Assembly (NCBI RefSeq): GCF_021216675.1 | Contig: NZ_CP086120.1 | Coordinates: forward strand, 3,020,501 to 3,084,500 | Source: Streptomyces gobiensis | GTDB taxonomy: Bacteria; Actinomycetota; Actinomycetes; Streptomycetales; Streptomycetaceae | Direction of reading: 5' to 3' | Length of the DNA stretch: 64,000 nucleotides | Part shown: positions 1-10,396 of the stretch, in pieces | How positions within the stretch are numbered: position 1 is the stretch's first letter | How the letters are laid out: each line of letters starts with the position of its first letter | Notes under the pieces: generated by a model | The model's input: only the letters and a program-made list of their open reading frames with translations | What the model was told of the DNA's origin: nothing | Database searches by the model: none | Position numbers and translations under genes: made by a program

Positions 1-408
1 CAGAGCCGCCACCAGCTGTGCCAACTCCGCCTCCCCGCCGACCGCTTCGGTCAGCCGGACCGCGAACTCCGCATGGCCCGGCCCGATTTGTTCGATGGCA
101 GCCCGGCCCTCCTCGGTCGGTGTGAGCAGCTTCGCCCGGCGGTGCGCGGGGTTCGGTTCGTATGCCGCCAGCCCCCGCTCGACCAGCAGATCGGCGATGC
201 GCTGCACGCTCTGCCGGGTGATGCCCATCGTGCGGGCGATCCCCGCCACCGGCAGCGGCTCACGCAGCACCGCGCCGAGCACCTGCCACCAGGCGGCGGT
301 CAGCCCGGCGGGCTTGGCCAGGCCCTCGGCGACGGTCAGAAACTGGCCGTTCAGCCGGAAGGAGGTGAGCGCCGCCCGACTGAGGAGCTCCTGTTCGGCA
401 CGGCTCAT
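1..408 (-). CDS. MarR-family transcriptional regulator (3' end outside window)
   Basis: The reverse frame from the ATG at 408 runs off the left edge after 136 codons, so the C-terminus is missing. It shows the MarR winged-helix layout: an N-terminal helix, then a helix-turn-helix with TRQSVQRIADLL, then a wing region containing NPAHRRAKLLTPTEEG, which is typical of the family. MarR proteins bind palindromes as dimers and usually repress their own operon until a ligand or oxidant releases them. The ATG overlaps the stop of the upstream DJ-1 gene (ATGA at 408-405), so the two are translationally coupled. Probable targets are the twin palindromes at 1023-1055. The ligand is unknown. Confidence 0.9.
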   Translation of the reverse strand, partial: MSRAEQELLSRAALTSFRLNGQFLTVAEGLAKPAGLTAAWWQVLGAVLREPLPVAGIARTMGITRQSVQRIADLLVERGLAAYEPNPAHRRAKLLTPTEEGRAAIEQIGPGHAEFAVRLTEAVGGEAELAQLVAAL

Positions 409-1022
409 CCGGCCGCTCCCCCGGCACCCTCGGCCGCCACCGCGACCTCATAGGCGCTGACATCCGAGTGCGCGTACAGCCGGAACCAGGCGTCCAGCAC
501 CGCCGGCTCCAGCAGCTCCAGCCGGGCGAGGATCTCCCGGGCGAAGGCCACAGGCTCGGTGGGCCCGGCAGTGATCACATCGCGGTCGGTCACCGCGTCC
601 GCCTCGCGGTAGTGCGCGCCGCCCGCGTAGCCCGTCATCTCCAGCACCGGCGCGACCGAGCTGGTGTGCTTACGGTCGTCCAGCAGCCCCTCGGCCGCCA
701 GCGCGCTGGTCGCCCCGCAGATCGCCGCGACCGGCACCCCGGCGGCCAGGAACTCCCGGGCCTTGGCGGCGAACGGCGGGATCGCCCGCTCCCAGTCGCC
801 CGCGCCCGGCAGAACCAGCATCGCGCTGTCCTGCGGACGCAGCTGGTCCAGTGTGCGGTCGGGCAGCACACTCAGCCCGCCCATGGTCGTCACCGGCTCC
901 GGCTGCTGAGCGACGGTGATCACCTGGCAGCCGTTCTTCCGCAGATACGGGGTCACATGCCCGATCTCCCAGTCAGCGAGCCCGTCGTACAGGGCTATGT
1001 GCACGGTCTTGGTGGCTATCAT
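405..1022 (-). CDS. DJ-1/PfpI family protein
   Basis: A 205-residue protein with the class I glutamine-amidotransferase-like fold of the DJ-1/PfpI superfamily. The start MIATKTVHIALYDGLADWE and the nucleophile-elbow segment AAICGATSALA (Cys in the expected turn) are typical. Members act as amidases, chaperones or glyoxalase/stress proteins, so the substrate cannot be read from sequence. I chose the ATG at 1022. An upstream in-frame ATG at 1049 lies inside a palindromic operator and would give an atypical N-terminus. The gene is cotranscribed with the downstream marR gene through a 4-base overlap, and the pair probably forms a self-regulated stress operon. Confidence 0.85.
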   Translation of the reverse strand: MIATKTVHIALYDGLADWEIGHVTPYLRKNGCQVITVAQQPEPVTTMGGLSVLPDRTLDQLRPQDSAMLVLPGAGDWERAIPPFAAKAREFLAAGVPVAAICGATSALAAEGLLDDRKHTSSVAPVLEMTGYAGGAHYREADAVTDRDVITAGPTEPVAFAREILARLELLEPAVLDAWFRLYAHSDVSAYEVAVAAEGAGGAAG

Positions 1023-1055
1023 GACAGTAGTCTGTCGAGAGGACAGCATGCTGTC
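1023..1055 (-). promoter_or_regulatory. Twin palindromic operators of the DJ-1/marR operon
   Basis: Two GACAG-N4-CTGTC palindromes lie immediately upstream of the DJ-1 start: an interrupted one at 1023-1036 and a perfect 14-mer (GACAGCATGCTGTC) at 1042-1055. Their centres are 19 bp apart, close to two helical turns. This is the usual size and placement of MarR dimer sites, and the adjacent gene encodes a MarR protein. Binding is inferred, not shown. Confidence 0.6.
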
Positions 1056-1151
1056 AATAGCGATGGCGAGCTAGGCTGAAGATCCCGAGCGCGTGCGCAC
1101 GGCGTCAGAGGCAAGAGGGCAAGAGGCAGGATGCAAGAGGTTGAGGTACGT

Positions 1152-2492
1152 ATGAGCAGCAAGGAAGCGGTCAAGGCCGCCGACCGTGCGCATGTCTTCC
1201 ACTCCTGGTCCGCCCAGGGCCTCATCGACCCGCTTCCCGTCGAACGGGCCGCGGGCTCGTACTTCTGGGACTACGACGGCAGGCGCTACCTCGACTTCTC
1301 CTCCCAGCTGGTGAACACCAACATCGGCCACCAGCACCCCAAGGTCGTCGCCGCGATCCAGGAGCAGGCGGCGAAGATGTGCACCGTCGCCCCCGGCTTC
1401 GCGGTGGACGTACGCTCCGAGGCCGCCCGGCTGATCGCCGAGCGCACCCCTGGTGATCTGGACAAGATCTTCTTCACCAATGGCGGCGCCGAGGCCGTGG
1501 AGAACGCCGTACGGATGGCCCGGCTGCACACCGGCCGCCCCAAGCTGCTGTCCGCCTACCGTTCGTACCACGGCGCCACCGCCGCCGCGATCAACCTCAC
1601 CGGGGATCCGCGCCGTTGGGCCTCCGATACCGGCTCCGCGGGCGTCGTCCACTTCTGGGGGCCGTACCTCTACCGTTCGCACTTCCACGCCGAGACCGAG
1701 CAGCAGGAGTGCGCACGGGCGCTGGCGCACCTTGAGGAGACCGTCGCCTTCGAGGGCCCGCAGACCATTGCCGCGATCATCCTGGAGACCGTCGTCGGCG
1801 GCGGGGGCATCCTGGTGCCGCCGCCCGGCTACCTCCAGGGCGTACGCGACCTCTGCGACCGCTACGGCATCGTCCTTGTCTTCGACGAGGTCATGGCGGG
1901 CTTCGGCCGTACGGGCGCGTGGTTCGCCCTCGACCACTTCGGCGTCACCCCGGATCTGCTGACCTTCGCCAAGGGCGTCAACTCCGGCTATGTGCCGCTC
2001 GGCGGTGTCGCCATCTCCGCGAAGATCGCTGCCGACTTCGACCAGCGGCCCTACCCGGGCGGTCTCACCTACTCCGGACACCCGCTCGCCTGCGCCTCCG
2101 CCGTCGCGACGATCAACGCCATGGCGGAGGAGGGCATCGTCGAGCACGCCGCGCATATCGGCGCGACCGTCCTCGGCCCCGGGCTGCGGGAGCTCGCCGA
2201 GCGGCACCCCTCGATTGGCGAGGTGCGCGGCATGGGCGTCTTCTGGGCGCTCGACCTGGTACGCGACCGTACGACCCGGGAGCCCCTGGTCCCGTACAAC
2301 GCCACCGGTGACGCCTTCCGGCCGATGGCCGACTTCGCGGCGGCCTGCAAGCAGCGGGGGCTGTGGCCGTTCGTCAATATGAACCGCACACATGTCGTGC
2401 CGCCCTGCACGATCAGCGAGACGGAGGCGAAGGAAGGCCTTGCCGTCCTTGACGAGGCACTGACGGCGGCGGATGCGCACACCCTAGGGTGA
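1152..2492 (+). CDS. Class III PLP-dependent aminotransferase
   Basis: A 446-residue fold-type I aminotransferase of class III. FTNGGAEAVENAVRMAR contacts cofactor phosphate, VFDEVMAGFGRTG carries the Asp that binds the pyridine nitrogen, and K274 in FAKGVNSGYVPLGG is the Schiff-base lysine. The nearest named groups are omega-amino-acid or taurine:pyruvate-type aminotransferases. The amino donor is not deducible. I chose the ATG at 1152, preceded by GAGG. An upstream in-frame ATG at 1131 adds seven residues and is also possible. The stop is contacted by the GTGA of the following GntR frame, which argues that the regulator belongs to the same transcript. Confidence 0.88.
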   Translation: MSSKEAVKAADRAHVFHSWSAQGLIDPLPVERAAGSYFWDYDGRRYLDFSSQLVNTNIGHQHPKVVAAIQEQAAKMCTVAPGFAVDVRSEAARLIAERTPGDLDKIFFTNGGAEAVENAVRMARLHTGRPKLLSAYRSYHGATAAAINLTGDPRRWASDTGSAGVVHFWGPYLYRSHFHAETEQQECARALAHLEETVAFEGPQTIAAIILETVVGGGGILVPPPGYLQGVRDLCDRYGIVLVFDEVMAGFGRTGAWFALDHFGVTPDLLTFAKGVNSGYVPLGGVAISAKIAADFDQRPYPGGLTYSGHPLACASAVATINAMAEEGIVEHAAHIGATVLGPGLRELAERHPSIGEVRGMGVFWALDLVRDRTTREPLVPYNATGDAFRPMADFAAACKQRGLWPFVNMNRTHVVPPCTISETEAKEGLAVLDEALTAADAHTLG

Positions 2493-2521
2493 GCGAAACC
2501 CCCACTAAGGAGAACGCTCTC

Positions 2522-3199
2522 ATGCCCGGCGCTATCACCCGCAGCACCCTGCGCCAGCAGATCGCGGACGCGCTGCGTGACGAAGTGCTGGCCGGGCGGC
2601 TTCCGGCCGGGCGACAGTTCACCGTCAAGGAGATCGCTGAGCAGTACGGGGTCTCCGCGACCCCGGTGCGTGAGGCACTGGTCGACCTGTCCGCACAGGG
2701 CCTGCTCGAGGCCGACCACCACCGGGGCTTCAGAGTCCACGAGTTCACGCTGGCCGACTTCACCGCGATGGTCGAGGCCCGCACCCTCATCATCGAGGGC
2801 ATCTTCCGCAAGTCGGCGGCTCATGAGGCGCCGCCCGCCCCCTCCGCCAAGATGCTGGCCTCCATCCGCCGCCGCGCCGAGGCCTCCCAGCGAGCGGCGC
2901 TCGCCGGGGACCTCGATGTGCTGATCGCCTACGACCTCCGCTTCTGGCGGGAGCTGGGCGAGCTCGTCGGCAACCCCTACGTCTCCGACTTCCTGGACCG
3001 GGTCCGCGTCCACTGCTGGGTGTTCGCCGTCCCCTATCTGCGGGCTCAGCCCGATCTTCGGGGGATGCTGTGGGCCGGCCACCTTGAGCTGATCGATGCG
3101 GTTGAACGGCGAGACGCGGATGGCGCGGAGCGCGTTGTCGCGGCCTACAACGCCCACTCCCTCACCCTGATCCACACCCTGGCCACGGCCAGCCCGTAG
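2522..3199 (+). CDS. GntR-family regulator (FCD type)
   Basis: A 225-residue protein with an N-terminal winged helix (FTVKEIAEQYGVSATPVREALVDLSAQGLLE pattern, residues about 30-60) and an all-helical ligand-binding domain of the FadR C-terminal type. FCD domains bind small carboxylates, often through a metal. I chose the ATG at 2522, which has an AAGGAG site nine bases upstream. An upstream GTG at 2489 overlaps the aminotransferase stop. The position directly after the aminotransferase gene suggests control of that gene by its substrate or product. It converges on purC across a repeat element. Confidence 0.87.
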   Translation: MPGAITRSTLRQQIADALRDEVLAGRLPAGRQFTVKEIAEQYGVSATPVREALVDLSAQGLLEADHHRGFRVHEFTLADFTAMVEARTLIIEGIFRKSAAHEAPPAPSAKMLASIRRRAEASQRAALAGDLDVLIAYDLRFWRELGELVGNPYVSDFLDRVRVHCWVFAVPYLRAQPDLRGMLWAGHLELIDAVERRDADGAERVVAAYNAHSLTLIHTLATASP

Positions 3200-3222
3200 C
3201 CGGGTTGCCAGACCCCACCCCA

Positions 3223-3375
3223 GTTGTGGGCACTCTCCCCCAGCTATCGCTGGGAGGTGCCCCCAGCCCCGCGAGGGGCTGTGGGTGGGCACAACCCGGC
3301 CACCGGCCGCACCCGGCAAACGCCGGGGGCCCCGGGGCAAAGCCCCGGTTTCCGGGAAGGGGCGGGACAGGGGAA
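3223..3375 (+). repeat. Dispersed intergenic repeat, copy A
   Basis: Starts GTTGTGGGCACTC, then a hairpin around CCCAGCTATCGCTGGG, then AGCCCCGCGAGGGGCT, the tract GGGCACAACCCGGCCACCGG, a CCCCGGGGC-rich palindrome and the terminal GGGAAGGGGCGGGA. The same order of blocks recurs at 9113, 10397 (inverted), 17319, 24622 and, in part, 54348. Here it separates the convergent gntR-like gene and purC and could terminate both. Confidence 0.8.
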
Positions 3376-3385
3376 GACCCCCCGG

Positions 3386-4285
3386 TCAGCTCCAGGGGCT
3401 GCCGGTCAGCCGCTCGTACGCCTCGACGTACTTCGCCCGCGTCTGCTCGACGATCTCCGGGGGCAGCTCCGGCGGCGGCTGCTCACCCGTCCGGTCCCAG
3501 CCCGCCTCCGGGCTGGTGAGCCAGTCACGGACGAACTGCTTGTCGAAGGACAGCTGGGCCCGCCCCGGCTCCCACCGCTCAGCAGGCCAGAAACGGGACG
3601 AGTCCGGCGTCAGCACCTCATCCGCGAGCACGAGCGTGCCGTCGTCCCATCCGAACTCAAACTTCGTATCCGCCAGGATGATCCCCCGGTCCCGGGCGGT
3701 GTCCCGGGCCCGTCCGTAGACCGCGAGGGTGATCTGGCGGAGCTGGGCGGCGGTCTCGGCGCCGACCTCGCGGGCGACTTCCTCGTAGGAGACGTTCTCG
3801 TCGTGGTCGCCGACCTCCGCCTTGGTGGCCGGAGTGAAGATCGGTGCGGGCAGCTCCGAGCCGTCGACCAGGCCCTCGGGGAGGGCGAGGCCGCAGACCG
3901 TGCGGGACTCCTGGTACTCGACCAGCCCCGAACCGGCCAGATAGCCCCGGGCCACACACTCGACCGGGATCATCCGCAGCGAGGTGCAGACCATGGTGCG
4001 CCCCGCCCAGTCGGCCGGGGCACCCTCCGGGACCTCGGTGGACAGCACATGGTTGGGCACCAGATCGGCGACCTGGTCGAACCACCACAGGGAGAGCTGG
4101 GTGAGAATGCGCCCCTTGTCGGGGATCTCCGTGGGCAGCACCCAGTCATACGCGGAGATCCGGTCGCTGGCGACCAGCACGAGATCTCCTGACTCATTCC
4201 GGTAGAGGTCGCGCACTTTGCCGGTGTGCAGGTGCATCAGGCCAGGCACCTGCACGGGCTCGGGCTTCTCGACGAATCCGGACAC
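3386..4285 (-). CDS. purC: SAICAR synthase (phosphoribosylaminoimidazole-succinocarboxamide synthase)
   Basis: A 299-residue enzyme that ligates aspartate to CAIR using ATP, step eight of IMP synthesis. The start segment (HTGKVRDLY), LVASDRISAYDWVLPTEIPDKG, and the central signatures VECVARGYLAGSG and IFTPATKAE match the SAICAR synthase family along its whole length. The start is a GTG at 4285 with GGAGG four bases upstream (ATGGAGGACTT before it). The open frame continues further upstream, but the added region has no similarity. Transcribed convergently with the upstream gntR-like gene, with repeat copy A between. A probable promoter region of about 100 bp separates it from the next gene on the same strand. 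Confidence 0.96.
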   Translation of the reverse strand: MSGFVEKPEPVQVPGLMHLHTGKVRDLYRNESGDLVLVASDRISAYDWVLPTEIPDKGRILTQLSLWWFDQVADLVPNHVLSTEVPEGAPADWAGRTMVCTSLRMIPVECVARGYLAGSGLVEYQESRTVCGLALPEGLVDGSELPAPIFTPATKAEVGDHDENVSYEEVAREVGAETAAQLRQITLAVYGRARDTARDRGIILADTKFEFGWDDGTLVLADEVLTPDSSRFWPAERWEPGRAQLSFDKQFVRDWLTSPEAGWDRTGEQPPPELPPEIVEQTRAKYVEAYERLTGSPWS

Positions 4286-4388
4286 AAGTCCTCCATGGAG
4301 AGTTCTACGAGACCTACCGATTCTCCCGTATGGACCCGCAGAGGGCACGGCGGGGGGCACGGCGGGGGGGGCAAGCACCCAGCCGAGG

Positions 4389-5876
4389 TCAGTCGCGCTT
4401 GCAGATCCGGTCCAGCAGATTCGCTGTCGCGCGCTGGATCCGGGTGTCGGTGTGGCCCGGCCGGTCGAGCGCCGGGGACCAGGCGAAGGTGCCGGAGGAG
4501 AAGACCAGGGCGCCGCTGGGCGCACGGTAGAGGGAGGTCTCCTGGTGGCGGCGGACGCCGCCTGCGTCCTGGTACGGAGAGTGGGCGAGCAGGATCCGGT
4601 GGGTGTGCTCCGGCAGCTGGGTGCGGGGGAAGTAGCGGTCGGCCTCGCCCGCGACCAGGCCCGGCAGCTCATCGCCGTCGCCCGCGCCGGTGGCGTCCCA
4701 CAGCCAGTGGTCGGCGTTCCGTACGACCAGCGGATGCGGGGCCGGAACCTGCCCCGCGTACTGGATGCCCAGCAGCTGCTGCTCCGGCTCGGCCTGCTCC
4801 CGCCAGAGCGCGGGTCGGCCCGGCCCGCGCCGCTTGCGGCAGCTCAGCAGCCGGTCGGGCTCACCGGACGGCAGGGAGCTCAGTTCCACCTGCCAGTACA
4901 CGCTGTTGGCCGAGAGAAAGACCAGTGCGGTGCCGCTGTCCCGGGCCTTCTCAACGGTCCGGCGCATCGACACCGACCAGTACTCGTCGTGGCCCGGGAA
5001 AACCAGCCCCCGGTAGCGGGTGGGGTCGACACGGCCCGCGTGCAGATCACGCGCGTCCGCGTACCCGAGGTCGTAGCCATAGCGCTCGGCCCAGCGGATG
5101 AAATCGTAGGCGTGCCCCACATGGAGGGGCAGCCCCGCGCCCGCGTACGGCCGGTCGAAGGAGACCGTGACGGCCGCGTCCTGTTCGCCCAGCAGCCGAC
5201 CCTGATCGTCCCAGGCGTGGTAGAGGCTGGCGCCGGTGCGGCCGTCCTCCGGGAAGAGGTTGTACGCCTGCCAGGTGATGTCCGGCAGCACCAGCAGCAG
5301 ATCGGCGGTGCGGACATCGCGGATGGTGAAGGGGATATGTGAGCGGTTGCCGTCGGCGCTGGTGAGGACGGCGACATGGGCGCCGGTGCTCCAGTAGTCC
5401 GGGATCTGCAGCCGCCAGGACAGCCACCAGTTGTGGCAGGAGATGGTGCGCTCAGCGGCGAGCGGTGCGGGCTGCACGATCCCGGAGAGCCGTGGGCTGG
5501 TGGTGATCTTGGTAGCGCCCTCACCGTCATAGTGGCCGATGCGGTAAATATCCATACTGAACGGCTGCGGCGGATTGACCGTGATCCGGAAGTCGATGGA
5601 CTCGCCGGGGGCGACGGAGCCGGTTGAGGCGAAGCCCTTGATCTGGCAGTGCACATCGTCCGCGGTACAGGTGGAACGGCCGGAAGCGCGCTGACCCGGG
5701 AGGATACGGCCATCGGCGGCGAGGTTGGCCCGGTCGACGTACCAGGGGATGACCTGGCCATTGTCGAAGTAATGCTCGCTGCCGCGCAGCCAGGGCAACG
5801 GCCCCTGCCCGAACGGGTCCGTGACCGCGTGTGCGAGCGCGCCCGACTCCCAGCGTCGGATCTGCTCCGTCCCCAC
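4389..5876 (-). CDS. N,N-dimethylformamidase beta-subunit-like protein
   Basis: A 495-residue protein of the family whose C-terminal domain resembles the large subunit of N,N-dimethylformamidase. Recognisable pieces are the beta-rich N-terminal domain with FRITVNPPQPFSMDIYRIGHYDG, and the C-terminal amidohydrolase-like part with PDITWQAYN, FPGHDEYWSVSMRR and VFSSGTFAWSPALD. Actinobacterial members are usually unlinked to a small subunit and have unknown substrates, so amide hydrolysis is an inference from family. I preferred the GTG at 5876 because GAGGAGGGG lies at the right distance. In-frame ATGs at 5942 and 5939 have no clear ribosome site. No signal peptide is apparent. Confidence 0.8.
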   Translation of the reverse strand: MGTEQIRRWESGALAHAVTDPFGQGPLPWLRGSEHYFDNGQVIPWYVDRANLAADGRILPGQRASGRSTCTADDVHCQIKGFASTGSVAPGESIDFRITVNPPQPFSMDIYRIGHYDGEGATKITTSPRLSGIVQPAPLAAERTISCHNWWLSWRLQIPDYWSTGAHVAVLTSADGNRSHIPFTIRDVRTADLLLVLPDITWQAYNLFPEDGRTGASLYHAWDDQGRLLGEQDAAVTVSFDRPYAGAGLPLHVGHAYDFIRWAERYGYDLGYADARDLHAGRVDPTRYRGLVFPGHDEYWSVSMRRTVEKARDSGTALVFLSANSVYWQVELSSLPSGEPDRLLSCRKRRGPGRPALWREQAEPEQQLLGIQYAGQVPAPHPLVVRNADHWLWDATGAGDGDELPGLVAGEADRYFPRTQLPEHTHRILLAHSPYQDAGGVRRHQETSLYRAPSGALVFSSGTFAWSPALDRPGHTDTRIQRATANLLDRICKRD

Positions 5877-6071
5877 CTGTCCGTTCCCCTCCTCCTGTGC
5901 CTTGTTGTCCCCGTTGCCCCGATGCCAGGACCAGCACATCACATAGTGCAGTCATTCCGTCACCGTTCATCCTGAATTGGTTGGGGTATCTGGTTGAACC
6001 GACCGTTGGCCCAGACCAGTTCGGATCAGCCCCAGCTCAGCCCCTGACTCATATTCACATCAGCCCCTGAC

Positions 6072-7592
6072 TCAGATCAGCCGTACGGGCTTGTCGGCGC
6101 GGACCCCGACCGTCGCCAGCCAGTCGCGCAGCGGCTGGGCGTCGCCGTCCTCGGCCAGCGAGAGCACTGGCCGGGTCAGATCGGCCCGCCGTTCCCCGTC
6201 GACCAGCAGGGCGGGCCCGTCCAGCCAGTCGAGCCCCGGCTCGGCGCCGCCGGTGTCGATGACGGCGCAGCAGACCGCCGCGGCGATGTGATCCGCCAGC
6301 AGCTCCCGGCCGCTGCGCGGCGGCGGTGGCGGAAACCCCATGGGCGCCGCGTCACCGGGGAAACCTGGTATCAGGCCGCCGGTGTCCTGTGCCGGGACCG
6401 CAGTCCGTCGCTCGGCCCGCGCGGCGTCGGCGCTGATCCGCGCGGCGAGCACGGTGCGGTCCGGCACCTTGTCCAGCCGGTCCATGATCCGGGCCAGCGT
6501 CGGGCGGCCACCGGGGCCCTCGGTGGCGTCCAGGGCGGCGAAGAGGCGGGCTGCCTCGGTGCGCCAGATACGGTCCACCACCTCCTCCGGATACGCCGCC
6601 CAGTCGACCGGCGACCAGTCCGGGCCCGGCTCGGCCGGACCGCCGTGGAAGAGCCGGGCGGCGAGCAGGGAGACCTGCTCGTCAACGGCGCCGGGCTCCT
6701 CCAGCAGATCGCAGGCGGGCCGCTCGCCCAGCCGGGAGGTGAAGCCCTCGGCCAGCCGGTCCCGGCGGGAGAGCTCGGTGAGGGCGGAGACCACCCCGGC
6801 GTCCAGTCGGGACGGCCAGCGCCCGGTGCGCCAGGCGGGCAGCGCGACCCGGGTCAGCAGCCGGTCCCAGCCCGCGTAGGCGAGTCCGACCTGCTCCTGG
6901 GCGACGATCCGCAGGCCGTAGTCCACGGTCTGGGCGCGGGCCGACGCGGCGGCGGCGACCAGCCGCTCCATCTCCGCGGCGTGCGGCCCGATGGCCCGTA
7001 GCAGCAGCCGGGCGAGCCAGCCGACCCGCTCATGTGCCACGGCGGCGTCCAGGGCCCGTACGACCCGGCGGGCCGCGGCGATGTCCGGATGCGCGGAGGG
7101 CCCCGTACCGGCGACGACCGGGGCGAGCAGGGCGCGGAGCTCGGCGACGCGCATCCACCACAGAAAAGGCGAGCCGATGACCAGGACGGGGGAGTCGCCG
7201 CCCCGGTCCTCCAGCCAGCTGTCGCAGTCCGGGGTGAGCGCGAGGGCGGCCGGTGCCGGGACATCGAGCCGGTCGGAGAGATCGCGGATCAGCCGGTACA
7301 GATCGGGGGCGGAGCGCTCCTCGACCGGGACGGTGGGGGAGATGGCGGTACGCGCGCGGGCGATCACGGTGGTGGTGGCGGCTCCCGCCGCCAGCGCCAC
7401 CACGGCGACGAGGACGAGGGCCCAGCGCAAGCCGCTCCAGCCGCCGCCGATATGGCCCGTCGCTCCACCTGTGACCAGAATGACGGCAGCCGCCGTAGGC
7501 AGCAGCGCGACGGCGAACGCCGCGCCGCGAATCCGCAGCACGGCCAGCGCGTGATCCCGCGCCGACCGGGTGCCCGTTGCCGGAACTCCCAT
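6072..7592 (-). CDS. Membrane protein with N-terminal two-TM region and large cytosolic domain
   Basis: A 506-residue protein of unknown function. Two hydrophobic helices occur early (AAFAVALLPTAAAVILVTGG and WALVLVAVVALAAGAATTTV). The rest is soluble and Ala/Arg-rich, followed by a Pro-rich linker (FPPPPPRSG) and a short C-terminal domain. The overall plan recalls M48-type peptidases, but I see no HExxH motif, so it would not be an active protease of that type. I chose the ATG at 7592, preceded by AGGGGGTGAG. An ATG at 7661 is possible but has no good ribosome site. It lies between purD and the dimethylformamidase-like gene on the same strand. Confidence 0.7.
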   Translation of the reverse strand: MGVPATGTRSARDHALAVLRIRGAAFAVALLPTAAAVILVTGGATGHIGGGWSGLRWALVLVAVVALAAGAATTTVIARARTAISPTVPVEERSAPDLYRLIRDLSDRLDVPAPAALALTPDCDSWLEDRGGDSPVLVIGSPFLWWMRVAELRALLAPVVAGTGPSAHPDIAAARRVVRALDAAVAHERVGWLARLLLRAIGPHAAEMERLVAAAASARAQTVDYGLRIVAQEQVGLAYAGWDRLLTRVALPAWRTGRWPSRLDAGVVSALTELSRRDRLAEGFTSRLGERPACDLLEEPGAVDEQVSLLAARLFHGGPAEPGPDWSPVDWAAYPEEVVDRIWRTEAARLFAALDATEGPGGRPTLARIMDRLDKVPDRTVLAARISADAARAERRTAVPAQDTGGLIPGFPGDAAPMGFPPPPPRSGRELLADHIAAAVCCAVIDTGGAEPGLDWLDGPALLVDGERRADLTRPVLSLAEDGDAQPLRDWLATVGVRADKPVRLI

Positions 7593-7817
7593 GGGTCCGC
7601 TCACCCCCTGCCGTATCGAGAGTGCCTGGTACTCCCCCACTGTCGCACCGGGCACGGACATCGCAATGTGTGCTGGGCCAGTTGATCCAGAGCACCTGGC
7701 CTGCTGCGCGGAACCCTAGTTGGGCCCCGCGCGAGCGTCAGCTGGATACGGGACTGGTCACTCGATGGAATGGCTTTGGGTAGAGGTGTTGCGGAACCGG
7801 TCCTGCCGTAGGTGTCC

Positions 7818-9089
<1,272 letters not shown>

Positions 9090-9112
9090 GCCCCGAAGCC
9101 TAGCCCCCGGGT

Positions 9113-9450
9113 GTTGTGGGCACTCTCCCCCAGCTAACGCTGGGAGGTGCCCCCAGCCCCGCGAGGGGCTGTGGGTGGGCACAACCCGGCCACCGGCCCG
9201 CACCGGGCCACCCCCGGGGCCCCGGGGGCGAAGCCCCGGTTTCCGGGAAGGGGCGGGATACGGGGACACCCACCCACGGCACCCGCAGCCGGGCGGAGCC
9301 AGGCGAAGCCCCGCCACGCGGCGGAGCCGCATATCGGCACAGCCGGGAAGGGGCGGGAATTGGGGAACACCCACCCACAGCACGCCCGGAGCCAGGCGGA
9401 GCCCCGCCACGCGGCGGAGCCGCGTACCGGTACAGCCGGGAAGGGGCGGC
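9113..9450 (+). repeat. Dispersed intergenic repeat, copy B, with two tandem subunits
   Basis: The same block order as copy A occupies 9113-9266. It is followed by two imperfect tandem units of about 95 bp (roughly 9267-9366 and 9367-9450), each running CACCCACCCAC...CGGAGCC...CCACGCGGCGGAGCCGC...GCCGGGAAGGGGCGG. It fills the 530-bp gap between the divergent purD and the SLATT-like gene, so here it cannot be acting simply as a shared 3' terminator. Confidence 0.8.
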
Positions 9451-9620
9451 AGCAGGCCGCAGGGCGCACTCTTTCGGGTGAGAGCGGGAAATCCGCTATA
9501 CCTGACCGGGATCCACTTCCGGGCGGAAAACCGCCGCAAGCCGCATCGCGACCCCACTTTCGAGGGTAGAAATGGGTGCTCCGTGTGAGTCGGAGCGCGG
9601 CTTGTTGTGGGGAGTGGCGG

Positions 9621-10349
9621 GTGAGTCAGCCGGAAATGCAGCCCGAGGGCGCTAGGCGGGACGGTCGAGGGGATCTGCTCGGCCGCTCCTTTCCGCTCGG
9701 CGACTGGGGGGAGCCCGCTGAGCGGCTTGACGAGCTGTACCAGTGGGTGGAGCAGGGCGCCCTCCGGGTCATCGACTGGTATCTCATCGACCGCGGCTGG
9801 AAGCGCCGCGCCGCCCGGGCGCTGCGGGCCGGGACCGCGGCGGGGCTCGCGGTCGGTGCCATACTCCTGCTGCTGGACCTGACCGGAGTGCTGGGCTCCG
9901 CCCTGGCCTGGGGCTACCTTTCGCTGCTCGGCGCGGCGATCTGTGTGGGCTGCGACCGCTGGTTCGGGCTGACCTCCGGCTGGATGCGCGATGTCGCCAC
10001 CGCGCAGGCGGTGCAGCGGCGGCTGGAGGCGCTGCAGTACGACTGGGCGTCGGAGTCCGTACGGGAAGTGCTCGGCCCGGCCGAGGGCACGGCGAGTGAG
10101 GCCGCGGAGCGGTGTCTGGGGGTGCTACGGCGCTTCGCGGAGGATGTGACGGAGATCGTCCGGGCCGAGACCGCTGACTGGATGGCCGAGTTCCGCTCCG
10201 GGCCGGTTCCGGTTCTCACGCAGTCCCTGGTGCCCGGTACTTGGGCCTCGCGCCCGGAGTCCAACGGGGCCAGCGCTCCCCGTTTCCCGCTTCCCCCGGG
10301 GGCCCGCCCGAACATGCCCCGCCAGCGTCCGCCGGAGGGCCCGCGCTGA
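9621..10349 (+). CDS. SLATT-domain two-TM protein
   Basis: A 242-residue protein with an N-terminal amphipathic stretch ([20 protein letters not shown]), a two-helix membrane hairpin (residues about 70-115, [20 protein letters not shown] and [15 protein letters not shown]), and a helical tail beginning [21 protein letters not shown]. This is the SLATT (SMODS and SLOG-associating two-TM effector) pattern. SLATT proteins are proposed membrane-permeabilising effectors of nucleotide-sensing systems. No SLOG, SMODS or reverse transcriptase partner is adjacent, so it may be a standalone chromosomal member. The GTG at 9621 has GGGGAG six bases upstream. An in-frame ATG at 9576 lacks one. The C-terminal 40 residues are Pro-rich. 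Confidence 0.65.
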   Translation: MSQPEMQPEGARRDGRGDLLGRSFPLGDWGEPAERLDELYQWVEQGALRVIDWYLIDRGWKRRAARALRAGTAAGLAVGAILLLLDLTGVLGSALAWGYLSLLGAAICVGCDRWFGLTSGWMRDVATAQAVQRRLEALQYDWASESVREVLGPAEGTASEAAERCLGVLRRFAEDVTEIVRAETADWMAEFRSGPVPVLTQSLVPGTWASRPESNGASAPRFPLPPGARPNMPRQRPPEGPR

Positions 10350-10396
10350 TCCGCTTACGGCTCCGCGCATACGCACCCGGCGCCTGGGTTGCCCGT

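Noticed and set aside
1071..2480. 469-codon frame opposite the class III aminotransferase
   Set aside because: Antisense shadow. The sense frame is an unmistakable aminotransferase with a cofactor lysine.
9113..9557. N-terminal extension of PurD through the repeat (frame open to 9557)
   Set aside because: The extension is translated repeat sequence, similar in the gaps of unrelated genes. PurD normally begins with [13 protein letters not shown].
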